From an uncultured Solirubrobacteraceae bacterium (GTDB lineage Bacteria; Actinomycetota; Thermoleophilia; Solirubrobacterales; Solirubrobacteraceae): DNA of 20,087 nucleotides. A model generated the notes under the pieces. It saw only the letters and a list, made by a program, of their open reading frames with translations. It ran no database searches and was not told the DNA's origin. The DNA lies in assembly GCA_902806215.1 (NCBI GenBank), contig CADCVT010000053.1:1-20087 (forward strand), read 5' to 3'. The translations under genes and the position numbers were made by a program. Within the stretch, counting starts at the first letter, position 1. The number at the start of each line of letters is the position of its first letter. Below are positions 7,358 to 16,357 of this stretch, in pieces.

Positions 7358-8770
7358 ATGGCAGCGGGGGCGGCAGCGGAAGGAGCGGGGCGGCAGCGTG
7401 CGCGGTCGATCGTCGTTGCCGCCGTCGCGCTGGTCGCGGCCGTGGCGGCGACGCTCTTCCTGCTCGCGGACGGCGAGCGGTATCGCGTGACCGCGACGTT
7501 CATCACGGCGAGCCAGCTCGTCAAGGGCAACGAGGTGCGCGTCGCCGGCGAGGCCGTTGGCACGGTCGAGGCGATCGACCTCACCGACGACAGCCAGGCC
7601 AGCGTCAAGCTGTCGATCGACGAGGACTTCGCGCCGTTGCGCCAAGGCACACGCGCCACCATCCGCCAGGCCTCGCTCTCCGGTGTGGCCAACCGCTACA
7701 TCGACCTCCAGCTCGGCGGGGCGGACGGCGGCCCGATCGCCGACGGCGGCAGGATCGGCACGGCCCGCACCGAGGCGAACGTCGAGATCGACCAGCTGTT
7801 CAACACCTTCGACCGCGAGACGCGCGTCGGCGTACGCGGGACGATCGCCCTGTTCAGGGACTTCAACGCCGGTCGCGAGGACGAGGCGAACGCGGCGCTC
7901 CGCTACCTGAGCCCCTCGCTCGCCTCCTCGTCGCGGCTGTTCCGCGAGATCAACCGCAACACGCCCGACCTCGAGCGTTTCATCGTCGAGACGTCCGAGC
8001 TCGTCACCGACGTCGCCGCGCGTGACGACGAGCTCGCCGGGCTGATCTCCAACCTGTCGACGGCGATGGGGGCGCTGGCGAGCCGCCGCGACGATCTCGG
8101 CGACGCCTTCGGGACGCTGCCGTCGTTCATGCGCCGTGCCAACACCACGTTCGCCAACCTGCGCGCGACGCTCGATGACCTCGACCCGCTGGTCGAGGAG
8201 GCGCGGCCGGTCGTGCGTGACCGGCTCCGGCCGCTGTTCGCGCAGCTGCGACCGTTCGCGCAGGGCGCCGAGCCCACGGTGCGCGACCTGTCGCGGACGA
8301 TCAGACAGGACGGCCCCGGCAACGACCTGGTCGAGTTCCTGCGGGCGCAACCGCCGGTGGACCGCATCGCCAACGACACCGCCGAGCGCAACGGGCGCGA
8401 GCGGCCCGGAGCCTTCGCCGAGACGCGTGGCGCGCTCAAGGGTGCCACCCCGCAGGTCGCGTACTTCCGTCCGTACACGACGGACCTCATCGGCTGGTTC
8501 GACGACTTCTCGTCCTCGGGCGTGTACGACGCGCTCGGCGGGTTCTCCCGCTCGGGGCTCCAGCTCAACCAGTTCACGTTCACGCCGGCCGCGGGGTTCC
8601 TGCCCGTGCCGCCGCAGCTGCGCGACGAGGTTCTCCAGGGCAGCGTCGACACCGGCCGCAACAACCGTTGCCCGGGCTCGATCGAACGCCGCGCGGAGGA
8701 CGGGTCGAATCCGTACCGGCCGTCGCCCCAGTTCAACTGCGACCCGGGCCAGCAGCCCATCGGGCCGTGA
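7358..8770 (+). CDS. MCE/MlaD-family lipid-transport protein, first of six
   Basis: This 470-residue subunit is anchored by one N-terminal membrane segment (about 16-36, SIVVAAVALVAAVAATLFLL). The MCE/MlaD domain covers about 42-120, with the signature NEVRVAGEAVGTVEAIDL and the strand YIDLQLGG. A long helical stretch (about 150-370) follows, as expected for a subunit of a transport tube. The C-terminal domain carries Cys438 and Cys461. By family knowledge, six different Mce proteins assemble as a ring with a hydrophobic channel that carries lipids between the membrane and the outer layer; here that is inferred. The ATG at 7358 is the only sensible start. The stop overlaps the next gene's GTG (GTGA). 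Confidence 0.9.
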   Translation: MAAGAAAEGAGRQRARSIVVAAVALVAAVAATLFLLADGERYRVTATFITASQLVKGNEVRVAGEAVGTVEAIDLTDDSQASVKLSIDEDFAPLRQGTRATIRQASLSGVANRYIDLQLGGADGGPIADGGRIGTARTEANVEIDQLFNTFDRETRVGVRGTIALFRDFNAGREDEANAALRYLSPSLASSSRLFREINRNTPDLERFIVETSELVTDVAARDDELAGLISNLSTAMGALASRRDDLGDAFGTLPSFMRRANTTFANLRATLDDLDPLVEEARPVVRDRLRPLFAQLRPFAQGAEPTVRDLSRTIRQDGPGNDLVEFLRAQPPVDRIANDTAERNGRERPGAFAETRGALKGATPQVAYFRPYTTDLIGWFDDFSSSGVYDALGGFSRSGLQLNQFTFTPAAGFLPVPPQLRDEVLQGSVDTGRNNRCPGSIERRAEDGSNPYRPSPQFNCDPGQQPIGP

Positions 8771-10359
8771 AGCGTCGCCTGGCCGTCATCGGGGCGATCG
8801 TCATCGCCGCGGCCATCGCCGTCGGCGCGAGCGGCGGCGGCGGCGCCGCCGACGAGCGCCCGACCTACGAGGCGGTCTTCGACCAGGCGTTCGGGGTGGT
8901 GACCGGGGTCGACGTCCGCGCGGCCGGCGTACGGGTCGGACAGGTCAAGGAGCTCGACGTCGAGCGCGGGAGCAACCGTGCGCTCGTCACCCTCGAGCTC
9001 GAACGGACGGACTTCGGAGCCTTCCGCGACGACGTGTTCTGCCGGATCCAGCCGCAGTCGCTGATCGGCGAGTACTTCGTCAACTGCGATCCAGGGACGT
9101 CGCGCCGCAAGCTGGCGCCCGGCGCACGGATCCCGGTCGAGCAGACGGCGACGACGATCCAGCCCGACCTCGTCCAGAACATCCTGCGCCGGCCGTGGCG
9201 CGAGCGGTTCGGGCTCATCCTGACCGAGCTTGGCGCAGGGTTCGGCGCACGTGGCGAGGACCTGAGCGCGACGATCCGCCGCGCGGTTCCGGCACTGCGC
9301 GAGACCGACCGCGTGCTCGCGATCCTCGCCGACAACCGCCAGACCCTTCGCGAGCTCGCACGCGACGCCGACCAGGTGCTCACGCGGCTGGCGACCGATC
9401 GCGAGGACGTCTCGCGCTTCGTCTCCGAGGCGCGCGACACGGCGGCCGCCTCGGCCTCGCGGCGGACCGAGCTCGCGGCGACGGTGCGCAACTTCCCCGG
9501 CTTCCTGCGCGAGCTGCGTCCCACGCTGGCCGAGCTCTCGACGGTCGCGCGCCGGCAGACGCCCGCGTTGCGGGGCGTGCGAGCGAGCGCCACGTCGCTG
9601 ACGACGCTCTTCCAGCGCCTCGGACCCTTCGCGACCGCGGCCGGTCCGGCCATCGAGTCGCTCGGCGAGGCCGCGCAGACCGGGACGCGCGCGGCCGACG
9701 TCTCACGCGACGACATCGCCGAGCTGCGCAAGCTCGCCCGGTCTGCCGAGGAGCCCGCCCGCAACCTGCGCTTCGTCCTCGAGCACCTCGACAACCGCGA
9801 CTTCGCCGCCGAGCCCAACGCGGAGAGCCCCGGGGGCAAGGGGTTCACCGGGCTCGAGGCGCTCCTCCAGTACCCGTTCATGCAGTCGCAGGCCATCAAC
9901 ACGTTCGACACGCGCGGCTATCTGCTCAAGCTCAACGCGCTCGTCAACGAGTGCACCGCGTACACGAACGGCGCCACCGCCCGCAGCAACCCGGAACGGA
10001 CGAAGCGCTGCACCGCCATGCTCGGCGACGGCGGGCCGGTGAGCGGAGCCGACGGGAACCCGCAGCGGTCCGAGCGCCGCGGCCGCGGCGGCGACCGCCG
10101 CGGACGGGGCGAGCGGCCGGACGGCCCCCGCGAAGGCCGGCCGGGCAACGGGCTCCCCGAGCTCTCCGATCTCCCACCCGGGCCCCGCTCCGGCGGTCCC
10201 TCCCGGCCGGACGGTCCCGGGCTGCTTCCGGAGCTGCCGCTGCCCGACGTGCCCGACACGCCCGAGCTGCCGGTCCCGCTGCCTGACACGCCTGCTCCCG
10301 GGGTGCCGCCGGTCGGCGTGCCGGAGCGGGGCCTTGCCGACTACCTCCTCGGGCCATGA
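8767..10359 (+). CDS. MCE/MlaD-family protein, second of six, with extra Cys pair and Pro-rich tail
   Basis: This 530-residue protein starts at GTG inside the previous stop codon. Residues 1-20 form a membrane anchor or signal (LAVIGAIVIAAAIAVGA). The MCE domain (about 33-115) contains VRAAGVRVGQVKELDVERG and, unlike its five partners, two cysteines, C92 and C107, around RIQPQSLIGEYFVN. A helical region follows, then a C-terminal pair at C396 and C415. From about 421 to 530 there is a disordered tail: first Arg/Gly-rich, then Pro-rich (LPELPLPDVPDTPELPVPLP). Pro-rich tails occur in some actinobacterial Mce proteins and may reach into the cell wall. A longer in-frame start upstream would overlap the first gene by about 100 nt and is rejected. 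Confidence 0.88.
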   Translation: MKRRLAVIGAIVIAAAIAVGASGGGGAADERPTYEAVFDQAFGVVTGVDVRAAGVRVGQVKELDVERGSNRALVTLELERTDFGAFRDDVFCRIQPQSLIGEYFVNCDPGTSRRKLAPGARIPVEQTATTIQPDLVQNILRRPWRERFGLILTELGAGFGARGEDLSATIRRAVPALRETDRVLAILADNRQTLRELARDADQVLTRLATDREDVSRFVSEARDTAAASASRRTELAATVRNFPGFLRELRPTLAELSTVARRQTPALRGVRASATSLTTLFQRLGPFATAAGPAIESLGEAAQTGTRAADVSRDDIAELRKLARSAEEPARNLRFVLEHLDNRDFAAEPNAESPGGKGFTGLEALLQYPFMQSQAINTFDTRGYLLKLNALVNECTAYTNGATARSNPERTKRCTAMLGDGGPVSGADGNPQRSERRGRGGDRRGRGERPDGPREGRPGNGLPELSDLPPGPRSGGPSRPDGPGLLPELPLPDVPDTPELPVPLPDTPAPGVPPVGVPERGLADYLLGP

Positions 10360-11891
10360 GAGGACAGCGCGTCCGCGTGGTTGCGGCGAACCCCGTGCTG
10401 ATCGGTGCGTCCACGCTGCTCATCGTCGTCGTGGCGGTCTTCCTCGCGTACAACGCCAACAAGGGCCTGCCGTTCCTGCCGACGTTTCAGATGCAGGTCG
10501 AGACACCCGACGCGGCACGGCTCGTCGTGGGCAACGAGGTCCGCGAGGGCGGGGACCTCATCGGCCAGGTGTCGAAGATCGAGAACGTGCGCCTGAAGGA
10601 CGGCACGGTGGGAGCGTCGCTCAGGCTGTCGCTGCTCCCGAAGGCCGCGCCGATCCCGGACGACTCGACGATCCTCATCCGGCCCCGCTCGACGCTCGGG
10701 CTGAAGTACGTCGAGCTGATCCGCGGGCGCTCGCGCACCGAGCTGTCCGAAGGGAGCACGCTCACCGCCAGCGAGGCGGCGGCCACGCCCGAGCTCGACG
10801 ACTTCTTCGGCATCTTCGACCCGCCGACGCGGGCGAACATCCGCCGCAACCTCGCGACGTTCGGCGGCGGATTCGCCGGCCGCGGCGTGGACCTCAACCG
10901 GACGCTCGCCGCGCTGCCGGAGCTGCTGCGCGACATCCAGCCGGTGATGCGGACGCTGGCAGACGACGACACGCAGCTCGCGCGCTTCTTCGACGAGCTG
11001 GCCGACGCGGCCCGCGTGGTCGCACCGGTCTCCGACGAGTTCGCGCGCGGATTCGCTGCGATGGCCGACACGTTCGAGGGCTTCTCGCGCGACCCGCGAG
11101 CGCTTCAGGAGACGATCGAGGAGTCGCCGGAGACGCTGCGCGTCGGGATCCGCACGCTGCCCGTGCAGCGGCCCTTCCTACGGCGCCTGGCCGGGATCTC
11201 GGACGAGCTTCAGGGCACCGCCGCCGAGGTGCGGGCGAGCGCGCCGCCGATCAGCCGCGCCCTGACGGCCGGCACGCGGGTCCTTCCGCGGACGCCCCGG
11301 CTCAACGAGGACCTCCGCGACGCCCTGGCCGGCCTCGCCGAGCTCGGTTCGTCGGCGACGACCGTGCCCGTCCTGCGTTCGTTCCAGCAGACCGTCGGCA
11401 CGCTCGACCCGACGCTGCGCTACGTCGGTCCGCATGTCACGGTCTGCAACTACTGGAACCTCTGGTGGACGTTCCTCTCCGACCACCTCTCCGAGCGCGT
11501 CGAGACCGGGACGATCCAGCGCATCCAGGCCAAGAGCGCGCCCGACCAGGACAACGACCTCAACAGCTTCGGCGCCTCGCAGCCGGCCAACGCGGAGAAC
11601 GTCAACCCCGTCGCGCAGCGGACGATGGGCGACCCGGTCAACCTGCACGCGCAGTACTACGGGCGCGCAGTCGACGAGCGGGGCGCGGCGGACTGCGAGT
11701 CCGGTCAGCGCGGGTACCCCGAGCGGATCGCCGAGGGCCTCGACCCGCGGTTCAAGGTCGCGATCGACCCACGCACCCCGGGCAACCAGGGCCCGACCTT
11801 CACCGGCCGGCCGCGGGTTCCCGAGGGCCAGACGTTCTCCGCGGAGCCCACCGGCGACGCCCCGCAGGTCGTGCAGGGGGCCGGTCGATGA
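10356..11891 (+). CDS. MCE/MlaD-family protein, third of six
   Basis: This is a 511-residue subunit with a membrane segment at about 11-32 (PVLIGASTLLIVVVAVFLAY). The MCE domain at about 43-130 reads ARLVVGNEVREGGDLIGQVS and STLGLKYVELIRG. Helices fill about 150-355. The C-terminal domain opens with VCNYWNLWWTFLSDHLSE, an aromatic cluster around Cys364, and the second cysteine is Cys447. The ATG overlaps the previous stop (ATGA), and its own stop overlaps the next ATG. Confidence 0.9.
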   Translation: MRGQRVRVVAANPVLIGASTLLIVVVAVFLAYNANKGLPFLPTFQMQVETPDAARLVVGNEVREGGDLIGQVSKIENVRLKDGTVGASLRLSLLPKAAPIPDDSTILIRPRSTLGLKYVELIRGRSRTELSEGSTLTASEAAATPELDDFFGIFDPPTRANIRRNLATFGGGFAGRGVDLNRTLAALPELLRDIQPVMRTLADDDTQLARFFDELADAARVVAPVSDEFARGFAAMADTFEGFSRDPRALQETIEESPETLRVGIRTLPVQRPFLRRLAGISDELQGTAAEVRASAPPISRALTAGTRVLPRTPRLNEDLRDALAGLAELGSSATTVPVLRSFQQTVGTLDPTLRYVGPHVTVCNYWNLWWTFLSDHLSERVETGTIQRIQAKSAPDQDNDLNSFGASQPANAENVNPVAQRTMGDPVNLHAQYYGRAVDERGAADCESGQRGYPERIAEGLDPRFKVAIDPRTPGNQGPTFTGRPRVPEGQTFSAEPTGDAPQVVQGAGR

Positions 11892-13477
11892 GGCAGCGCG
11901 GCGGACGCAGCCCGGTGGCCGTCGGCGCGGTCGCGTGCGCGATCATCGCCGTCGGCACCTTCCTCGGGTTCACGAAGGACGTCCCGTTCCTCAACGAGCC
12001 GTACGAGATCCGCGCGGCGTTCCGCGACTCGAGCGGCATCCGCCCGGGCTCGCCGGTCAGGATCGCCGGCGTCACGGTCGGCAAGGTCACCGGGGTCAAG
12101 CACACCGAGCCCGGCGCGCGGATGGCCACCGTGACGATGGCGATCAACGACGCGGGGCGCCCCGTCCACGAGGACGCGGAGGCGAAGATCCGGCCGCGCA
12201 TCTTCCTCGAGGGCAACTTCTTCGTCGACCTGTCGCCGGGGCGCCCGGGCGCGACGGAGCTCGCCGACGGCGGGACGCTGCCCGACTCGCAGACGGCGAA
12301 CCCGGTCCAGTTCGACGAGGTCCTCAAGGCGCTCAAGAAGGACGTGCGCCAGGACCTCAGCACGACGTTCAAGGAGCTGGCCCGCACCCGTGACGCCGGC
12401 GGCGGGCGCGCGTTCAACCGGTCGCTGCGGCACCAGCCCGCGGCGTTCCGCTACTCGGCCGTGGTCTCCGAGGCGCTGCTGGGCGAGACCCCGACCGACC
12501 TGGGCGACTACATCCGCGACCAGGGCATCGTGTCGGCCGCGCTCGACCGCGATCCTCGCGCGCTGCAGGACCTGATCGTCAACCTCAACCGGACGCTCGG
12601 CGCGCTCGCCGACCGCGACGACGAGCTGCGCTCCGCGGTCGAGGAGCTGCCCGACACGCTGCGCACGGGGCTGCCGGCGCTGCGCGAGCTCAACGCGACG
12701 TTCCCGGGCCTGCAGATGTTCGCCGAGGGTGCGCGCCCGGGGATCCGCTCGACCGGCCCGACCGCGCAGGCGCTCGTCCCGTTCGTGCGCCAGCTCCGTG
12801 GCCTGGTGGGTGCGGGCGAGCTGCGCGGGCTGTCGCAGGATCTCCGCAGCGCCGTCGCGCCGCTGACACGCGTGGCGAACGAGACGGTCCCGCTGCTCGG
12901 CGAGGCGCGCGAGATGGCCGGCTGCACGACCAACGTCCTCGTCCCGTGGGGCAACGACAAGGTCCCCGACCCCAACTTCCCGGCCACCGGGCCGGTGCAC
13001 GAGGAGAACTCGAAGTTCCTGCCCGGCCTCGCCGGCGAGAGCCGCTCGTTCGACGCCAACGGCCAGTGGTTCAAGGTGCTCGGCGGCGGCGGGGCGGAGA
13101 CCTTCACGCTCGGCAACGGCCTGATGGGAACGGCGACCGAGCCGATCGTCGGCGTCAACCCGCCGCCGGACCGCACGCGACCGCCGCTGCGCCCCGACGT
13201 GCCGTGCGAGACGCAGGAGCGCCCGAACCTCGAGACGCGCCCGCAGGGCGGTCCGCGCCGCGTCGACACGCGCGACGGCTCCCCCGCGGTCCGCGCGCGC
13301 GCCGAGCGGGCGCGCTCCGTGGCCATCGACGAGCTGCGCCGCGACCTGCGCCGCCGCGGCGACACGACGAAGGTCTCCGAGCGCGACGCGACGATGGACG
13401 ACGTCATCGCCAACGCCCGGCGCAACGGGCTGTTCGAGCAGCTGGAGAAGGCCATGGCGAAGGACGGCCCGCGGTGA
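11888..13477 (+). CDS. MCE/MlaD-family protein, fourth of six
   Basis: This 529-residue subunit has a membrane anchor at about 9-27 (VAVGAVACAIIAVGTFLGF). The MCE domain (about 38-120) carries the classic GSPVRIAGVTVGKVTGVKHT and FLEGNFFVDLSPG. Helical segments run from about 140 to 340. The C-terminal domain holds Cys346 in MAGCTTNVLVPWGNDKVPD and Cys440 in DVPCETQ, and ends with a charged helix (residues about 470-529). The GNDKVPDPNFPATGP stretch is typical of actinobacterial Mce proteins. The start ATG at 11888 overlaps the previous stop; a much longer frame extending upstream is a shadow of the third gene. Confidence 0.9.
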   Translation: MRQRGGRSPVAVGAVACAIIAVGTFLGFTKDVPFLNEPYEIRAAFRDSSGIRPGSPVRIAGVTVGKVTGVKHTEPGARMATVTMAINDAGRPVHEDAEAKIRPRIFLEGNFFVDLSPGRPGATELADGGTLPDSQTANPVQFDEVLKALKKDVRQDLSTTFKELARTRDAGGGRAFNRSLRHQPAAFRYSAVVSEALLGETPTDLGDYIRDQGIVSAALDRDPRALQDLIVNLNRTLGALADRDDELRSAVEELPDTLRTGLPALRELNATFPGLQMFAEGARPGIRSTGPTAQALVPFVRQLRGLVGAGELRGLSQDLRSAVAPLTRVANETVPLLGEAREMAGCTTNVLVPWGNDKVPDPNFPATGPVHEENSKFLPGLAGESRSFDANGQWFKVLGGGGAETFTLGNGLMGTATEPIVGVNPPPDRTRPPLRPDVPCETQERPNLETRPQGGPRRVDTRDGSPAVRARAERARSVAIDELRRDLRRRGDTTKVSERDATMDDVIANARRNGLFEQLEKAMAKDGPR

Positions 13478-14853
13478 AGAAGATCGTGCGGGAGAGCTGG
13501 CAGCCGGTCGCGGCGATCCTCGGCCTGATGACGATCGCCGTCGCCGTCGGCGGGTACATCCTCAACGAGCAGCGCGTCCGCTTCCCGTTCTTCGAGCCCG
13601 AGCCGATGCGGCTCAACGTCGAGTTCCCGACGGCGCAGGCCGTCACGCCGGGCCAGGGTCAGACCGTCCAGGTCGCCGGCGTCAAGATCGGCACCATCGC
13701 CGACGTCAAGCTCGACGAAGGCAGGGCGATCGTCGGCATGGACATCGAGCCGAAGTACGACGACCTCATCCGCACCGACGCTCGTGCGCTGCTGCGCCCC
13801 CGCACGCCGCTGCGCGACATGCTCATCCAGGTCGACCCGGGCAAGGCCCCGGCGCCGCTGGCCAAGGAGGGCTTCACGATCCCCGTCGAGCGGTCGCTGC
13901 CCGACGTCGACCTGCCCGAGATCCTCCAGGAGCTCGACAAGCGCACCCGCGACTACGTCGTGCTGCTCGCCAACGGCACCGGAACCGGCCTGAAGGGCAA
14001 CGGCAAGAAGCTCGCCCAGGTCTTCGAGCGCTTCGGCCCCACCTTCCGCGACCTCGCGCGCGTCAACCGGTCGGTCGCGCGGGAGCGTGTCGCGCTGCGT
14101 CGGCTGGTGACGTCGCTCGCACAGATCAACGGCCAGCTGGCGAAGAAGCCGGAGGACCTCTCGCAGCTCGTGGAGTCGGCGTCGGCGACGTTCGGGGCGT
14201 TCGCCTCCGAGGACGATCGCCTGCGCGACACGATCGGCGAGCTGCCGCCGACGCTCCAGCAGGCGACCCGGACGCTCGAGGACGTCCGACCGCTCGCCCG
14301 TGAGCTCGGCCCGGCGACGGCGGCGCTCGTCCCCGCGTTCCGCGCGCTGAACCGCGCCAACCGTGCCGTGCGGCCGTTCGCGCGCGAGAGCACGCCGATC
14401 GTGCGCGAGCAGATCAGGCCGTTCGCCCGGACCGCGCGGCCGCTGGTCCAGGACCTCGCTCCCGCGGCGCGGGACCTCTCGGCGACGTTCCCGGAGCTGA
14501 CGCGCGACCTGCGCGTCCTCAACCGGCTGTTCAACATGCTCGGGCACAACCCGGGCGGCCGCGAGGGTCCCGAGGTCGGCGGCGGCAACGGGCAGAACCG
14601 CGAGGAGGGCTACCTGTTCTGGCTCGCCTGGGTGACGCATCAGACGGTCAACCTGCTCAACGTCGACGACGCGAACGGCCCGATGCGGCCGCTCTTCCTC
14701 ACCGGCACCTGCAGCACGCTCGTCAGCCTCGTCGAGGGAGAGCCGGGACTCGAGTTCGCGATGAACCTCTCGCCGGTGCTCGCGACGGTCTGCGGAGACC
14801 CTGACACGCGCTCGGTCGACACGCGGCGGCTGGCGAAGCGAGGCGCGCGATGA
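13474..14853 (+). CDS. MCE/MlaD-family protein, fifth of six
   Basis: This 459-residue subunit starts at a GTG overlapping the previous stop (GTGA). The membrane segment is at about 11-30 (QPVAAILGLMTIAVAVGGYI). The MCE domain (about 44-130) contains GQTVQVAGVKIGTIADVKLD and RTPLRDMLIQVDPG. The helical part (about 150-355) includes Arg/Ala/Phe repeats such as RPFARESTPIVREQIRPFAR. The C-terminal domain has GYLFWLAWVTHQTVNLLNVD and cysteines at 413 and 440, only 27 residues apart. No fused or missing segment is seen. Confidence 0.9.
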   Translation: MKKIVRESWQPVAAILGLMTIAVAVGGYILNEQRVRFPFFEPEPMRLNVEFPTAQAVTPGQGQTVQVAGVKIGTIADVKLDEGRAIVGMDIEPKYDDLIRTDARALLRPRTPLRDMLIQVDPGKAPAPLAKEGFTIPVERSLPDVDLPEILQELDKRTRDYVVLLANGTGTGLKGNGKKLAQVFERFGPTFRDLARVNRSVARERVALRRLVTSLAQINGQLAKKPEDLSQLVESASATFGAFASEDDRLRDTIGELPPTLQQATRTLEDVRPLARELGPATAALVPAFRALNRANRAVRPFARESTPIVREQIRPFARTARPLVQDLAPAARDLSATFPELTRDLRVLNRLFNMLGHNPGGREGPEVGGGNGQNREEGYLFWLAWVTHQTVNLLNVDDANGPMRPLFLTGTCSTLVSLVEGEPGLEFAMNLSPVLATVCGDPDTRSVDTRRLAKRGAR

Positions 14854-16316
14854 ACACGCGAGCCCCGGGGCCCGGGCGCATCGTCGTGATCGCCGGCTTC
14901 ACGCTCTCGTGCTTCGGCCTGCTGCTGTTCCTGTGGCTGGCGTTCGGAGGCGCCGTCCCGCTGAAGCCGAAGGGCTATCGCATCCAGGCGAGCTTCGACG
15001 ACGCCGCCACCCTGGCCGAGCAGGCGGAGGTGCGCGTGGCGGGCGTGCGCATCGGCACCGTGGTCGCGAAGGACCTCGACCCGAAGGGCAACCGGACGCT
15101 GGCGACGCTCGAGATCGACGACAAGTACGCGCCGATCCAGCGCGACGCCCGCGCGATCCTGCGCCAGAAGACGCTGCTCGGCGAGACCTACGTCGAGATG
15201 ACGCTCGGCACGAAGGGCGGCCCGACGATCGAAGAGGACGGCAGGCTCGCCCAGGCGAGGGTGGCCGACGCCGTCGAGTTCGACGAGCTCCTGAGCATCT
15301 TCGGCCCGCGCACGCGCCGCGACTTCCGCGAGTGGCAGGCGACCCTCGCGAAGGCGACGGGAGGCCGGGCGCCGGAGATCAACGACGCGCTCGGCACGTT
15401 CCCGCAGTTCACCGAGAGCGCGCAGAGCCTCGTCGACGTCCTCAACCGCCGCCGGGAGGCGCTGGGCTCGCTCGTGCGCAACACGGGAGGGACGTTCGAG
15501 GCGATCACCCGCAACGAGGATGCGCTCCGGAACGCGATCGTGCGCAACACGCAGGTGTTCGAGACGCTGGCCACACGGCGCGACGCGATCGCCGAGAGCT
15601 TCCAGATCTTCCCGACGTTCCTGCGCGAGTCGCGCGCGACGATGACGCGGCTGGCCGAGTTCTCTCGCGACACCGACCCGCTCATCCGCGACCTCGAGCC
15701 GGTGCTCGAGGACGCCCAGCCGACGCTTCGGTCGCTGCGCCGCCTCGCGCCCGACGCGGAGCGGCTGTTCGAGGACCTCGACCCGCTCATCGCCGCGGGG
15801 CGCCAGGGCTTCCCCGCGCTCGGGCGCGTCCTCCGCGGCCTGGACCCGACGCTGGCTTCGTTCGGCCCGTTCCTCGAGCAGCTCAACCCGATCCTCGAGT
15901 ACCTCGAGCTGCACCAGCCGACCGTGTCGGACTTCCTCAACGTCGGCCCGAGCGCGCTCGGCATCAAGGTCCCAGCGCCGCCGGGCTCGGGCACGAACGG
16001 CCACGCGCTGCCGCAGCTCATCGTCACCGGCGACCAGAGCCTCCCGCAGCAGCGCCGCAGCGAGACGAACCGCGGCAACGCCTACTTCCGCCCAGGCTGG
16101 CTCGACTTCCGCGAGTACAAGGACGACGACAAGCGGATCTTCCCGAACTTCGACTGCCGGCACCTGGGCGGCCCGCGGCCGCCCGCGCAGCGGGAGGGCA
16201 ATCCCGGCTGCTTCGTCCAGGGCCCGATCCGGTTCCAGGGCCGGCTCTCGCGCTTCCCCCAGGTGCGCCAGTCCAACCCGGGCGCCGAGCGCGACCGCGA
16301 CGACGCCAACCGGTAG
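14850..16316 (+). CDS. MCE/MlaD-family protein, sixth of six; 3' end lies in a tRNA fragment
   Basis: This 488-residue subunit has its membrane anchor at about 11-33 (IVVIAGFTLSCFGLLLFLWL) and an MCE domain at about 42-125 (AEVRVAGVRIGTVVAKDLDP, TLLGETYVEMTLG). Long helices run to about 350. The C-terminal domain carries Cys436 and Cys454 after YFRPGWLDFREYKDDDKRIF. The last codons are AAC CGG TAG, and the TAG is part of the variable arm of a tRNA-Ser piece beginning near 16311. The final residues and stop may thus come from a recombination junction rather than the ancestral gene. The length is otherwise in line with its partners, so any loss is small. Confidence 0.9.
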   Translation: MNTRAPGPGRIVVIAGFTLSCFGLLLFLWLAFGGAVPLKPKGYRIQASFDDAATLAEQAEVRVAGVRIGTVVAKDLDPKGNRTLATLEIDDKYAPIQRDARAILRQKTLLGETYVEMTLGTKGGPTIEEDGRLAQARVADAVEFDELLSIFGPRTRRDFREWQATLAKATGGRAPEINDALGTFPQFTESAQSLVDVLNRRREALGSLVRNTGGTFEAITRNEDALRNAIVRNTQVFETLATRRDAIAESFQIFPTFLRESRATMTRLAEFSRDTDPLIRDLEPVLEDAQPTLRSLRRLAPDAERLFEDLDPLIAAGRQGFPALGRVLRGLDPTLASFGPFLEQLNPILEYLELHQPTVSDFLNVGPSALGIKVPAPPGSGTNGHALPQLIVTGDQSLPQQRRSETNRGNAYFRPGWLDFREYKDDDKRIFPNFDCRHLGGPRPPAQREGNPGCFVQGPIRFQGRLSRFPQVRQSNPGAERDRDDANR

Positions 16317-16357
16317 CGGGAACCCCGCTACCGAGGGTTCGAATCCCTCCCCCTCCG
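16311..16357 (+). other. 3' fragment of a tRNA-Ser gene; probable attachment-site remnant
   Basis: In order, the piece shows three tRNA parts. First is a long variable arm (10-bp stem 16311-16320/16324-16333, loop AAC; the last stem base is shared with the T stem). Second is a T arm, stem gaggg/ccctc around TTCGAAT (16333-16349). Third is a 7-nt acceptor 3' strand CCCCTCC (16350-16356) with discriminator G (16357). The long variable arm and GGAGGGG-pairing acceptor identify a class II serine tRNA. CCA is not encoded. The 5' acceptor strand, D arm and anticodon arm are missing: the expected place, about 16265-16310, is mce coding sequence. Such 3' pieces are left at the far end of elements that integrate into tRNA genes. 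The orientation puts the element to the left. The stem could also act as terminator of the mce operon. Confidence 0.75.

Noticed and set aside
12508..16163. two long minus-strand open frames (710 and 507 residues)
   Set aside because: Both are antisense shadows of the mce genes; the plus frames carry clear MCE domains and membrane anchors.
16265..16357. a complete tRNA-Ser gene overlapping the end of the sixth mce gene
   Set aside because: No GGAGGGG acceptor strand, D arm or plausible serine anticodon loop is found in the 50 nt before the variable arm.
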